DNA of 64,000 nt, from positions 85,363 through 149,362 of the forward strand of contig CAYTIB010000026.1 in assembly GCA_964437725.1 (NCBI GenBank), written 5' to 3'. Position 1 is the stretch's first letter, and the number at the start of each line of letters is the position of its first letter. Under the pieces are notes generated by a model. It was not told where the DNA came from, made no database searches, and worked only from the letters and a program-made list of their open reading frames with translations. Positions 26,817 to 34,117 of this stretch are shown one piece after another. The stretch is from CAYTIB01 sp964437725 (lineage in GTDB: Bacteria > UBA8248 > JACPRG01 > G963555815). Made by a program: the position numbers and the translations under genes.

Positions 26817-28188
26817 AGATCCCCTCCTTTGGATGAACCTCTCTAACTGCACAGATCAGGTGGCCGCGAGCAAGATCGACCCGGACGTCATCCCCTTTCG
26901 AGGCTGCCGAAGCCTTCTTCAGAACTTTTAGACCCGGACTTTGTCGGCAAATAGCAAACCCTCGTCCCAGAACGGAAAGAGGGCTAGCGGCATCTAACCG
27001 ACTCCTTAAGGCAAAAAAACGCTCCCGTGCAAGGAGAGTCCGGTGCAACACCGAACGGACCAAAGCCTCCTGAATAGCGAGAGCTTGAGTCCGAAGACGG
27101 GCTACCATTTCCCTGGGTGCTAAGGTCAAGAGCTGGCGGGAATAAGATTCCATTCGGTTACGACTAAACACTAGGTTACTGCAAATGGTGTCAGCTAGCT
27201 CTTCGATCTGTTCATCCACCTGCTGCTGCCACCCATGAATTATTGAAAGCGGTTCCCGAAAGGATTTTCTTTCCAACTTGGCATTCAAATTATAACGAAG
27301 GGAGCGAATTTGAGAAGTGGCGTTAGATGCCAAACGCTGGCTTAGCTCGCCAACTCGATCTACTAAAAACTTGAAATCCTGCACGGCTATCTCACCGGCA
27401 GCGGTTGGTGTGGGAGCTCTACGATCAGCAACAAAGTCGGCTATGGTGAAATCTATCTCGTGTCCCACTGCACTGATCACAGGAGTAGAAGATGAAAAAA
27501 TGGCTCGCGCCACAATCTCTTCATTGAAAGCCCAAAGATCCTCTATCGAGCCTCCGCCACGCCCGGCAATGATCACATCCACATCCCCTTGCTGGTCTAG
27601 ATTCTCAATGGCTTCGGCAATTTCCCTTGCAGCCCCCTCGCCCTGAACACGAACCGGAGCGATCAGGACTTTAATAGGTGGAAATCGGTCAGAAAGAACC
27701 CGCAAAACATCTTGGAGCGCTGCCCCTGTTTGCGAGGTAACGATCCCAACGCAATCTGGCAGGAAGGGCAAAGGGCTCTTGCTGGCTTCGTCGAACAAGC
27801 CCTCCTCTTTCAGACGTTCGCGAGTCTGTTGGAATGCAAGCTCTAAGGGCCCCAGCCCCCTAGGCTCGATGCTGCTAACTGCAATTTGATATTCGCCCCG
27901 TGGTTCGTAAACGGTGACACGCCCGCGCAGAAGCACCTTTAGACCGTTATCCAAATCGAAACGGAGTGAGGAGGCAACCATCTTGAAGAGTGCAGCGTGA
28001 AGCAAGGCCTTTTCGTCCTTAAGGTCAAAGTAGCAGTGACCCGAGGCCGGACGACGTAGGTTGGAAACCTCTCCTTCTACCCAAATATCGGGGTAGTTGG
28101 TTTCGAAGTTTCCACGGATTTCGCTAGTGAGGGCAGAAACAGTGTAGACCTGCCGCTGAGCAGAGTCCAACAGGTCTGATAGAGCCAT
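26806..28188 (-). CDS. xseA: Exodeoxyribonuclease VII large subunit
   Basis: 460 residues. An N-terminal OB fold (VWVEGEVSNLRRPASGHCYFDLKD) is followed by the XseA catalytic region: GIVTSQTGAALQDVL, VIIAGRGGGSIEDLWAFNEE, PVISAVGHEIDFTIADFVADRRAPTPTAAGE. A long helical C-terminal region follows. It cuts single-stranded DNA from either end as part of mismatch and repair processing. It lies 14 nt after folD. Confidence 0.96.
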   Translation of the reverse strand: MALSDLLDSAQRQVYTVSALTSEIRGNFETNYPDIWVEGEVSNLRRPASGHCYFDLKDEKALLHAALFKMVASSLRFDLDNGLKVLLRGRVTVYEPRGEYQIAVSSIEPRGLGPLELAFQQTRERLKEEGLFDEASKSPLPFLPDCVGIVTSQTGAALQDVLRVLSDRFPPIKVLIAPVRVQGEGAAREIAEAIENLDQQGDVDVIIAGRGGGSIEDLWAFNEEIVARAIFSSSTPVISAVGHEIDFTIADFVADRRAPTPTAAGEIAVQDFKFLVDRVGELSQRLASNATSQIRSLRYNLNAKLERKSFREPLSIIHGWQQQVDEQIEELADTICSNLVFSRNRMESYSRQLLTLAPREMVARLRTQALAIQEALVRSVLHRTLLARERFFALRSRLDAASPLSVLGRGFAICRQSPGLKVLKKASAASKGDDVRVDLARGHLICAVREVHPKEGIFEG

Positions 28189-28202
28189 TGTCGGGCTCCC
28201 TT

Positions 28203-29069
28203 TTAGGAAGTGAGGCGGTCCATCGTTTGTTGTTTGAAAGCCTTTAAAGTATTGTGTAACAGCATGGTGATTGTCATCGGGCCCACTCCGCCAGGGACCG
28301 GTGAGATAGCGCTGACCTTGTCAATAACCGCATCGAAATCCACATCCCCGACCAACTTATCGTCTACGCGGTTGATGCCCACGTCTATGACCACAGCACC
28401 ATCACGAACATACTCAGCATCAATCATGTTGGCACGCCCGATGGCCGCAACAACGATGTCCGCCCGGTGGCATTCTTCTTTAAGGTCACGGGTCTTACTG
28501 TGACAAATGGTCACGGAGGCAGAGCGATTTGTAAACATGGCTGCTAGCGGCTTTCCCACGATTCGGCTACGCCCAACCATTGCCACGTTTTTCCCGAGCA
28601 TACTGATTTCCGAACGGTCCAGCATGGCAACAACCCCAGACGGCGTAGCCGGCGCAAGTACATCGGCTCCAAGAACTAATTGACCCAAGTTGTATGGATG
28701 AAAGCCATCAACGTCCTTTTGAGGCAGAATTCGCTCCAAGACAACCCCCTCATCGATGTGGCCGGGAAGTGGGAGCTGCACGAGAATCCCATTGACTGAC
28801 GGGTCTTCATTGAACTTATCAATATTGGCGATAAGCTCGTCTTGGGACACATCGGACGGGGGCTTCCAGTCTTCGGTTTCAATTCCGACTTTCTCGCACG
28901 CCTTCTCTTTGTTTCGGACGTAAACGTGCGAAGCAGGGTCATCCCCAACCAACGTGACAACCAGCTTGGGTCGGCCACCACCACTTTTGAAAATTTCATC
29001 GATTTCGGTCTTGAGCTCTTGGCGAATGGACTCCCCAATTTCTTTACCGCTAAGTATTTTGGCCGACAT
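28203..29069 (-). CDS. folD: Bifunctional methylenetetrahydrofolate dehydrogenase/methenyltetrahydrofolate cyclohydrolase
   Basis: 288 residues, typical FolD length. It shows VGDDPASHVYVRNKEKACEK (with the catalytic Lys), GILVQLPLPGHID, PQKDVDGFHPYN, MVGRSRIVGKPLA and PVPGGVGPMTITMLLHNT. It interconverts methylene-, methenyl- and 10-formyl-tetrahydrofolate. It is the promoter-proximal gene of the ten-gene operon down to addA, about 45 nt after the predicted transcription start. Confidence 0.97.
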   Translation of the reverse strand: MSAKILSGKEIGESIRQELKTEIDEIFKSGGGRPKLVVTLVGDDPASHVYVRNKEKACEKVGIETEDWKPPSDVSQDELIANIDKFNEDPSVNGILVQLPLPGHIDEGVVLERILPQKDVDGFHPYNLGQLVLGADVLAPATPSGVVAMLDRSEISMLGKNVAMVGRSRIVGKPLAAMFTNRSASVTICHSKTRDLKEECHRADIVVAAIGRANMIDAEYVRDGAVVIDVGINRVDDKLVGDVDFDAVIDKVSAISPVPGGVGPMTITMLLHNTLKAFKQQTMDRLTS

Positions 29070-29120
29070 AGATGGTCTCTTGGGTTAAGTTAGAGATCTT
29101 CAAAAACAGCTAAGATCCTG

Positions 29121-29150
29121 ATTCTAGTGATGGTATGTTCGGCCTGTCAA
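29121..29150 (-). promoter_or_regulatory. Predicted sigma-70 promoter for the folD operon
   Basis: Read on the minus strand: TTGACA (29150-29145), 18-bp spacer, TAGAAT (29126-29121). The -35 is perfect and the -10 matches five of six bases. The start of transcription would be near 29114, about 45 nt before the folD ATG. A CTGTC-AA-GACAG palindrome (29144-29155) covers the -35 and could be an operator. Confidence 0.65.
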
Positions 29151-29414
29151 GACAGCCAATATTGCGAGATTTGGATTCCCAGGGTGGTTTATTTGTTTCT
29201 GGCTAGCGAAGCAAGAGAAATCGTAGCGGATATCTAAACCAACCGCACAACAACTTCCTTTTGAATTAGGTACAAGTTTTTAAACATGAAGAAACATCTT
29301 TTATCAAGTTGGTCTTCATCTTCAAAAAGAATTAGACAATCTTGCCATTATTAATGGTAATCATGAAAAGGGTGCACGAAATCCGAAGAAAATTCTCGAG
29401 TGAGTGTCATCTCC

Positions 29415-29444
29415 TTGAAAATCAAGGGATTTTATATATATAAT
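29415..29444 (+). promoter_or_regulatory. Predicted sigma-70 promoter for the moaA leader
   Basis: TTGAAA (29415-29420), 18-bp spacer, TATAAT (29439-29444). The -10 is perfect. Transcription would begin near 29451, leaving a leader of about 235 nt before moaA. The stretch 29151-29414 holds no gene or clear signal. Confidence 0.65.
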
Positions 29445-29499
29445 TTGACGGGTGGTAGCTTATTTGTCATAGCTTTTTAAGATGCGTAACTTGGCAAAT

Positions 29500-29661
29500 G
29501 TTCTCCGAGCCCGCGGGTACATGGTTTAGATGAAGCATGACCCAAGGGCCGATAGGGTTGATGGGGTGACCCGTCAGCCTCCCGTGCTTGGAAAGGAGAA
29601 CGCAGGCCTACAAGGTTGGATAGTAGGGCCGGCGTCCTTTTTTCGGGTGCCGGCTTTTTTT
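29500..29661 (+). ncRNA. Structured moaA 5' leader, riboswitch-like (aptamer candidate plus terminator)
   Basis: A nested fold can be drawn by hand. P1 pairs 29500-29506 (GTTCTCC) with 29595-29601. Inside it AAGCATG (29533-29539) pairs with CGTGCTT (29583-29589). Within that, ACCC/GGGT (29540-29543/29555-29558) and a 7-bp stem 29559-29565/29570-29576 closed by a GTGA tetraloop (GNRA class) follow each other. Downstream lies an intrinsic terminator, and 29605-29611 can pair with 29623-29630, which would break that terminator. Position before moaA suggests a molybdenum or tungsten cofactor riboswitch, but I could not match the known consensus with certainty. Confidence 0.5.
29628..29661 (+). 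terminator. Intrinsic terminator immediately upstream of moaA
   Basis: GCCGGCGTCC (29628-29637) pairs with GGGTGCCGGC (29645-29654), ten base pairs with two G-U wobbles, loop TTTTTTC, followed by T7 (29655-29661). It lies only 26 nt before the moaA ATG and on the same strand, so it is best read as an attenuator rather than the end of another gene. Confidence 0.82.
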
Positions 29662-29687
29662 CGCCCTCAAAGAAAGTGTCTCGGTAA

Positions 29688-30671
29688 ATGGGATTGTTCG
29701 ATACATATGGACGCGAGCACGACGATCTCCGCATATCGGTGACCGATCAATGCAACTTTCGATGCCAGTACTGCATGCCGGAAGAAGGTATGGTCTGGCT
29801 TCCGAAGGAGGAAATCCTAACCTTTGAGGAAATAGCACGAGTTGTCCGGATCACAACCGACCTCGGTTTTAACAGCTACCACTTAACTGGAGGTGAACCG
29901 CTTCTCCGCAAGGAGCTTGATAAACTCATCCATCTGATGGTGGATATCCAACCGAATATGGATCTGGCGTTGACCACTAACGGGGTCTTCCTTCCAAAAC
30001 TGGCTGAGGACCTTTACGCCGCAGGCCTTCGTCGGGTTAACATCAGCCTGGACTCTCTCAACCCTCAAAAGTTTTTGGAAATAACACGGCGCAAAATGTT
30101 CCAACAAACGATGGATGGCATCCAATCGGCAGTTGAGGCAGGTTTCCACCCAATTAAGATTAACGCCGTGGCAATTAACGGGTTCAATCAAGACGAAATC
30201 GAGGATTTTGGTCGATGGGCGCGGGAAACTGGTTATATCGTTCGTTTCATCGAGTATATGCCGCTAGACTCACAACACAAGTGGGAAATGGAAAAAGTGC
30301 TTCCAGCAGATGAAATCTTGGCTTCCCTTCGCAAGGTAGGAGAATTGGAGCTTGCGAGGGATAACCCCCACGACCCGGCCACAAAATATCGATACGAAGA
30401 TGGAAAAGGAGAAGTAGGGGTCATCCCCTCGGTCACTGAGCCATTCTGCTCAACCTGTAACCGGATCCGGCTCACTGCCGATGGAATGATTCGTACCTGT
30501 CTGTTCGCAACAACCGAGCATGACCTCAAAGCGTTACTGCGAAAAACGGTATCTGACAAGGAGATAATGGATTGGATCGCCGACGTGGTTTTGACAAAAA
30601 CGCCTGGCCACCTGATTGGTGAAAAAGAGTTTGTTCAACCCGAACGGGGAATGAGCTCGATTGGGGGATAA
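29688..30671 (+). CDS. moaA: GTP 3',8-cyclase (molybdenum cofactor synthesis)
   Basis: 327 residues. The radical SAM motif CNFRCQYC (Cys22, 26, 29) is near the start, a second iron-sulfur site CSTCNRIRLTADGMIRTC is in the C-terminal third, and the protein ends in the required GlyGly (MSSIGG). It converts GTP to 3',8-cyclo-GTP, the first step of molybdopterin synthesis. No other moa or moe gene is adjacent. The ribosome site is weak, which fits control by the structured leader. The Moco product could serve the molybdenum hydroxylase at 49218-51452. Confidence 0.96.
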   Translation: MGLFDTYGREHDDLRISVTDQCNFRCQYCMPEEGMVWLPKEEILTFEEIARVVRITTDLGFNSYHLTGGEPLLRKELDKLIHLMVDIQPNMDLALTTNGVFLPKLAEDLYAAGLRRVNISLDSLNPQKFLEITRRKMFQQTMDGIQSAVEAGFHPIKINAVAINGFNQDEIEDFGRWARETGYIVRFIEYMPLDSQHKWEMEKVLPADEILASLRKVGELELARDNPHDPATKYRYEDGKGEVGVIPSVTEPFCSTCNRIRLTADGMIRTCLFATTEHDLKALLRKTVSDKEIMDWIADVVLTKTPGHLIGEKEFVQPERGMSSIGG

Positions 30672-30702
30672 AATTCTTCCCTCAAAACGAGTCGGGATTT
30701 AC

Positions 30703-30731
30703 TTGACTCCTAAGCTCCGAAGGTTTAGATT
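30703..30731 (+). promoter_or_regulatory. Predicted sigma-70 promoter for the isc operon
   Basis: TTGACT (30703-30708), 17-bp spacer, TAGATT (30726-30731), 58 nt before the iscR ATG. It directly abuts the IscR-like palindrome, as expected for a repressed promoter. Confidence 0.6.
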
Positions 30732-30754
30732 ATATCCGACTGGAATAGTCGCAT
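30732..30754 (+). promoter_or_regulatory. Type-1 IscR operator-like palindrome upstream of iscR
   Basis: The core CCGACTGGAATAGTCG (30736-30751) fits the published E. coli type-1 IscR consensus core YYGACTRnnnYAGTCR, and the flank ATA (30732-30734) agrees too. In gammaproteobacteria the cluster-bound IscR represses its own operon from such sites. It overlaps the region just after the predicted -10, so repression of iscR-iscX in iron- or cluster-replete cells is likely. Confidence 0.7.
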
Positions 30755-30788
30755 TTAAGCCCTTAAAACTACTTACACTATGTGACGA

Positions 30789-31217
30789 ATGTTAACCCTA
30801 ACTAAAAAGACCGATTATGCGATTCTTGCGCTTAGTCACCTAGCCTTATCGGAGGAGAGGCAGGTGAGTAACGTACGGGAAATTGCCACACATTATGACC
30901 TACCCTTGGAATTGTTGGCGAAGGCTATGCAGTGCCTGGCGAAGGATGGTCTGGTCGTTTCGCACGCAGGCCCGGCTGGGGGCTACAAACTGGCTCGAGA
31001 TTCGAGCGAAATTAGCGTGGCTGACATCGTGTTGGCCATAGAGGGTCCGTTGCGGATTGCAAGTTGCCTCGACGAAAGTACAGCGCATTCCTGTACCGCG
31101 TTGGATAAGTGCACGATGCGGGATCCTATCAAACGATTACAAGAAAGGCTCTTCGAACTACTCGACGGCGTAACGCTAGCGGAGATGAGCCAAAAACCGG
31201 TTGGAGTAGAAGAATGA
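30789..31217 (+). CDS. iscR: IscR-like Rrf2-family transcriptional regulator
   Basis: 142 residues. An N-terminal winged helix (LTKKTDYAILALSHLAL, VREIATHYDLPLELLAKAMQCLAKDGLVVSHAGPAGGYKLA) is the Rrf2 signature. Three cysteines in SCLDESTAHSCTALDKC match the iron-sulfur ligands of IscR (C-x8-C-x5-C type spacing). It senses 2Fe-2S supply and represses the ISC operon. The stop overlaps the iscS ATG by 4 nt. Confidence 0.92.
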   Translation: MLTLTKKTDYAILALSHLALSEERQVSNVREIATHYDLPLELLAKAMQCLAKDGLVVSHAGPAGGYKLARDSSEISVADIVLAIEGPLRIASCLDESTAHSCTALDKCTMRDPIKRLQERLFELLDGVTLAEMSQKPVGVEE

Positions 31218-32428
31218 AATTGCCCATCTATTTAGACAACCATGCCACCACCCCGGCTGATCCGCGGGTATTAGAGGCCATGGAGCCCTACTTTCTGACA
31301 GATTTTGGCAATGCAGCCAGTCGAAATCACTCCTTTGGATGGCGGGCTGAGGAGGCTGTGGATGAGGGCCGTGCTCAGGTGGCCGCGCTGATCAATGCTG
31401 ATCCCAAAGAAATCATTTTTACTAGTGGGGCTACCGAATCCGACAATCTCGCTCTCAAAGGCGTGGCCACAATGTATAAGGAAAAGGGCCGCCATATCAT
31501 TACCTGTAAAATTGAGCATAAAGCCATCCTTGACAGCGCCAAAACACTCGAGCGAGAGGGCTTCGAGGTTACTTATTTGGAGCCTGACGAGCACGGGCAA
31601 ATCTCGGCCGAAAAAGTCGCCGAACACCTTCGTGACGACACAATCTTGGTCTCGATCATGTTGGCAAACAACGAGATCGGCACCATTAATCCAATTGCCG
31701 CAATAGGCAAAATCTGTAAAGAGCGCGGGGTTTTACTTCACACGGATGCTGTGCAAGGGGTAGGTAAAATTCCTGTAGACGTCCAGGCAATGAATATCGA
31801 CTTACTGTCACTCTCCGCCCACAAATTTTACGGACCAAAGGGAGTAGGAGCCATTTACGTCCGGCGAAAAAAACCCCGGGTCCGACTAGCACCTATTATT
31901 GACGGTGGCGGTCATGAACGTGGAATGCGTTCGGGAACTCTCAACGTAACGGGAATCGTCGGCCTAGGCGAAGCCTGCCGGCTCTGCCGGGAGGAAATGC
32001 AAGCAGAGGGTCAGCGGCTCACCGAACTTAGAAACAGGCTTCATAGCGGGATCACTGAGCGGATGGATGAGGTTCACCTGAACGGACACCCTACTGACCG
32101 CCTGCCTCACGCGTTGAATTTGAGCTTCGCTTACGTAGAGGGCGAGTCCATGCTGATGGGTTTGAACGATATTGCGGTCTCCTCCGGATCGGCGTGCACA
32201 TCTGCAACTTTAGAACCATCTTACGTTTTGAAGGGTATCGGCCGGGGCGATGAATTAGCTCATTCTTCCCTTCGATTTGGTCTCGGACGGTTCAACACCG
32301 AAGAAGAAGTAGATTACACGGTTGGGCGGGTTGTGGAAGTTGTAGACCGCCTGCGAGAGATGAGTCCATTGTACGAAATGGCAAAAGAAGGTATCGACTT
32401 GACAGCTATCGAGTGGGGAGAACGCTAA
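31214..32428 (+). CDS. iscS: Cysteine desulfurase
   Basis: 404 residues from ATG 31214, which overlaps the iscR stop; a longer frame starting inside iscR lacks support. It shows YLDNHATTP, TSGATESDN, the PLP-lysine SAHKFYGPKG, HERGMRSGT, and the mobile loop SSGSACTSATLEPS carrying the catalytic cysteine. It removes sulfur from cysteine and passes persulfide to IscU. The length and C-terminal tail match IscS of the ISC system rather than SufS. Confidence 0.97.
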   Translation: MKLPIYLDNHATTPADPRVLEAMEPYFLTDFGNAASRNHSFGWRAEEAVDEGRAQVAALINADPKEIIFTSGATESDNLALKGVATMYKEKGRHIITCKIEHKAILDSAKTLEREGFEVTYLEPDEHGQISAEKVAEHLRDDTILVSIMLANNEIGTINPIAAIGKICKERGVLLHTDAVQGVGKIPVDVQAMNIDLLSLSAHKFYGPKGVGAIYVRRKKPRVRLAPIIDGGGHERGMRSGTLNVTGIVGLGEACRLCREEMQAEGQRLTELRNRLHSGITERMDEVHLNGHPTDRLPHALNLSFAYVEGESMLMGLNDIAVSSGSACTSATLEPSYVLKGIGRGDELAHSSLRFGLGRFNTEEEVDYTVGRVVEVVDRLREMSPLYEMAKEGIDLTAIEWGER

Positions 32429-32472
32429 AAACGTTCTGTCGTACACTAAACGAAATTAACGAGGAGTCACAA

Positions 32473-32859
32473 ATGGTTTACAGCGAGAAGGTTGTGGAGC
32501 ACTTTGACAACCCCAGGAACTTAGGGAGTCTAGATAAGGAAGACCCGGACGTTGGAACCGGTCTCGCCGGTGCTCCCGAATGTGGTGACGTCATGAAACT
32601 ACAAATCAAGGTAAACGATGAGGGCTTAATTGAAGACGCCAAGTTTAAAACCTTCGGTTGTGGTAGTGCAATCGCAAGCTCAAGTCTCGCCACAGAAATG
32701 ATGAAGGGGAAAACCCCTGACGAGGCTATGGAGATCAAAAACACGCAGATAGTGGAGGAACTGAGTCTTCCTCCCGTTAAAATTCATTGCTCGGTTTTGG
32801 CAGAGGATGCTATTCGTGCTGCCATTAAGGATTACAAGACAAAAAAATCCGACACATAA
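32473..32859 (+). CDS. iscU: Iron-sulfur cluster assembly scaffold
   Basis: 128 residues from ATG 32473, preceded by GAGGAG. It begins MVYSEKVVEHFDNPRNLGS and carries the cluster ligands Cys37, Asp39, Cys63 and Cys106 (PECGD, GCGSAIASSS, IHCSVLA). The HscA recognition sequence LPPVK (99-103) is intact, matching the presence of hscA and hscB downstream. It builds 2Fe-2S clusters for transfer to target proteins. Confidence 0.97.
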   Translation: MVYSEKVVEHFDNPRNLGSLDKEDPDVGTGLAGAPECGDVMKLQIKVNDEGLIEDAKFKTFGCGSAIASSSLATEMMKGKTPDEAMEIKNTQIVEELSLPPVKIHCSVLAEDAIRAAIKDYKTKKSDT

Positions 32860-32919
32860 AGCTGAGCACGACCTCTTGGACATTTAAGACAAAAGGTGGC
32901 AATTGAGAAGGAGAGGGGA

Positions 32920-33243
32920 ATGATCACCCTAACGGACAGCGCAATTCAACAGGTAAAGAAACTCCAGGAAGAACAATCTCTTGAAGAATATGCTCTTCGT
33001 GTAGGCATCCAAGGTGGGGGCTGCTCGGGTTTATCCTATACGCTAGGTTTTGACTCTGAAGTCAAGGAAAAGGATAAGATTTTTGATATCGAAGGTATCA
33101 AGATAGTAGTCGATATGAAAAGCCTGCTTTACCTCGGGGGCACGAAATTAGTCTACGAAGATTCAATGCTCGGCGGTGGATTTCGGTTCGAAAATCCGAA
33201 TGCAAAACGGACCTGCGGCTGCGGTAGTTCCTTTACAGCATAA
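32920..33243 (+). CDS. iscA: A-type iron-sulfur carrier (IscA/ErpA family)
   Basis: 107 residues from ATG 32920 with GAGAGGGG before it; a GTG 24 nt upstream is less likely. The three conserved cysteines are Cys35 (GGCSG), Cys99 and Cys101 (CGCGSSF). It carries clusters or iron between scaffold and targets. Position after iscU favours IscA, although ErpA cannot be excluded by sequence alone. Confidence 0.94.
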   Translation: MITLTDSAIQQVKKLQEEQSLEEYALRVGIQGGGCSGLSYTLGFDSEVKEKDKIFDIEGIKIVVDMKSLLYLGGTKLVYEDSMLGGGFRFENPNAKRTCGCGSSFTA

Positions 33244-33339
33244 GACTCACTTGGGTGCGACCTGTTTAGCTCGATCATCAGGGTCAAAAAAACTCGGAAA
33301 TGTTTGTAGCGGGGGTCTTTCCGGGAAGGGGCAAGTTAG

Positions 33340-33365
33340 AAGCCCCCGGGGGGGCCTTTGTTTTT
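33340..33365 (+). terminator. Possible attenuator hairpin between iscA and hscB
   Basis: GCCCC (33342-33346) can pair with GGGGC (33351-33355), followed by CTTTGTTTTT. An alternative pairing of the same C-run with GGGGG at 33311-33315 is possible. This 190-bp gap is the largest in the operon, so partial termination could reduce hscB-iscX expression relative to iscSUA. Confidence 0.4.
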
Positions 33366-33433
33366 GGAAGAATGCTTTTACCCGTTGAAATAAAAGAGTA
33401 CTAAACGACCACAAAGGTTATGGAATTCGCAGA

Positions 33434-34117
33434 ATGGAAAACACGCTCCCGTCATTAATCGAGAATACCTGTTGGAAGTGCCGCCAAAAAACAAAACCAG
33501 ATCTTTTTTGTGATCACTGCTCCAAGATCCAACCTGCGGGACCAAATGTGGATTTTTTCACTGTCTTGGGACTTTCAAGGCGTATGACCATTGATAAAAA
33601 GGATCTGGAGCAACGCTACTATGACCGGAGCCGGAAGACTCATCCCGATTATTTTCAAGATGCTGATCCGTACGAACAACAACTGAGCCTAGAACAGTCC
33701 GCCATCCTGAACCAGGCCTACCAGGCTCTTCGAGAGTCATTCTCCCGTGCGGAATGCCTGGTCAAGCTTGTGCAAGGATCTGACCAGGATATTGCCGCTA
33801 CACCTCCTCAAGAGTTGCTAGAGGAGGTTTTTGATTTTAATGAAAGGCTACAAGATCTCAAAATTGAGCAAGACGAAGAAGAGAAAAAAAGATTGGTAGG
33901 GTCCCTCGGGAAAGATAAGGCACAGTTCATGGAGAAAGAAACTGTCTTAAGAAAAGACCTTGACGTTTTGTTCACCCGCTGGGACGCTGCCTTCGAAACA
34001 GGCGAAGATACCAGTGAGACCATCGAAAGTCTCCGCTCCCTACTCGCGCAACGGAAATATGTTCAGAACGCTATTAGCGACATTGAAGAGGCCATAAATT
34101 GCCCTACGTCAGTCTGA
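33434..34117 (+). CDS. hscB: Iron-sulfur co-chaperone HscB with N-terminal four-cysteine domain
   Basis: 227 residues, longer than E. coli HscB (about 171). Residues 13-29 form CWKC...CDHC, a zinc-ribbon-like domain known from eukaryotic HSC20/HSCB but absent from E. coli HscB. A J-domain follows (FFTVLGLSRRMTIDKKDLEQRYYDRSRKTHPDYF, HPD at 70-72), then the helical IscU-binding domain. It delivers IscU to HscA and stimulates ATP hydrolysis. Its end overlaps hscA by 19 nt. Confidence 0.9.
   Translation: MENTLPSLIENTCWKCRQKTKPDLFCDHCSKIQPAGPNVDFFTVLGLSRRMTIDKKDLEQRYYDRSRKTHPDYFQDADPYEQQLSLEQSAILNQAYQALRESFSRAECLVKLVQGSDQDIAATPPQELLEEVFDFNERLQDLKIEQDEEEKKRLVGSLGKDKAQFMEKETVLRKDLDVLFTRWDAAFETGEDTSETIESLRSLLAQRKYVQNAISDIEEAINCPTSV

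Noticed and set aside
29477..29838. Minus-strand frames of 85 and 76 codons across the moaA leader
   Set aside because: They run through the folded leader and the moaA start in antisense and have no ribosome site; RNA structure explains the sequence better.
33176..33388. 70-codon plus-strand frame after iscA
   Set aside because: Overlaps iscA in another frame and crosses the G-rich hairpin; no independent support.
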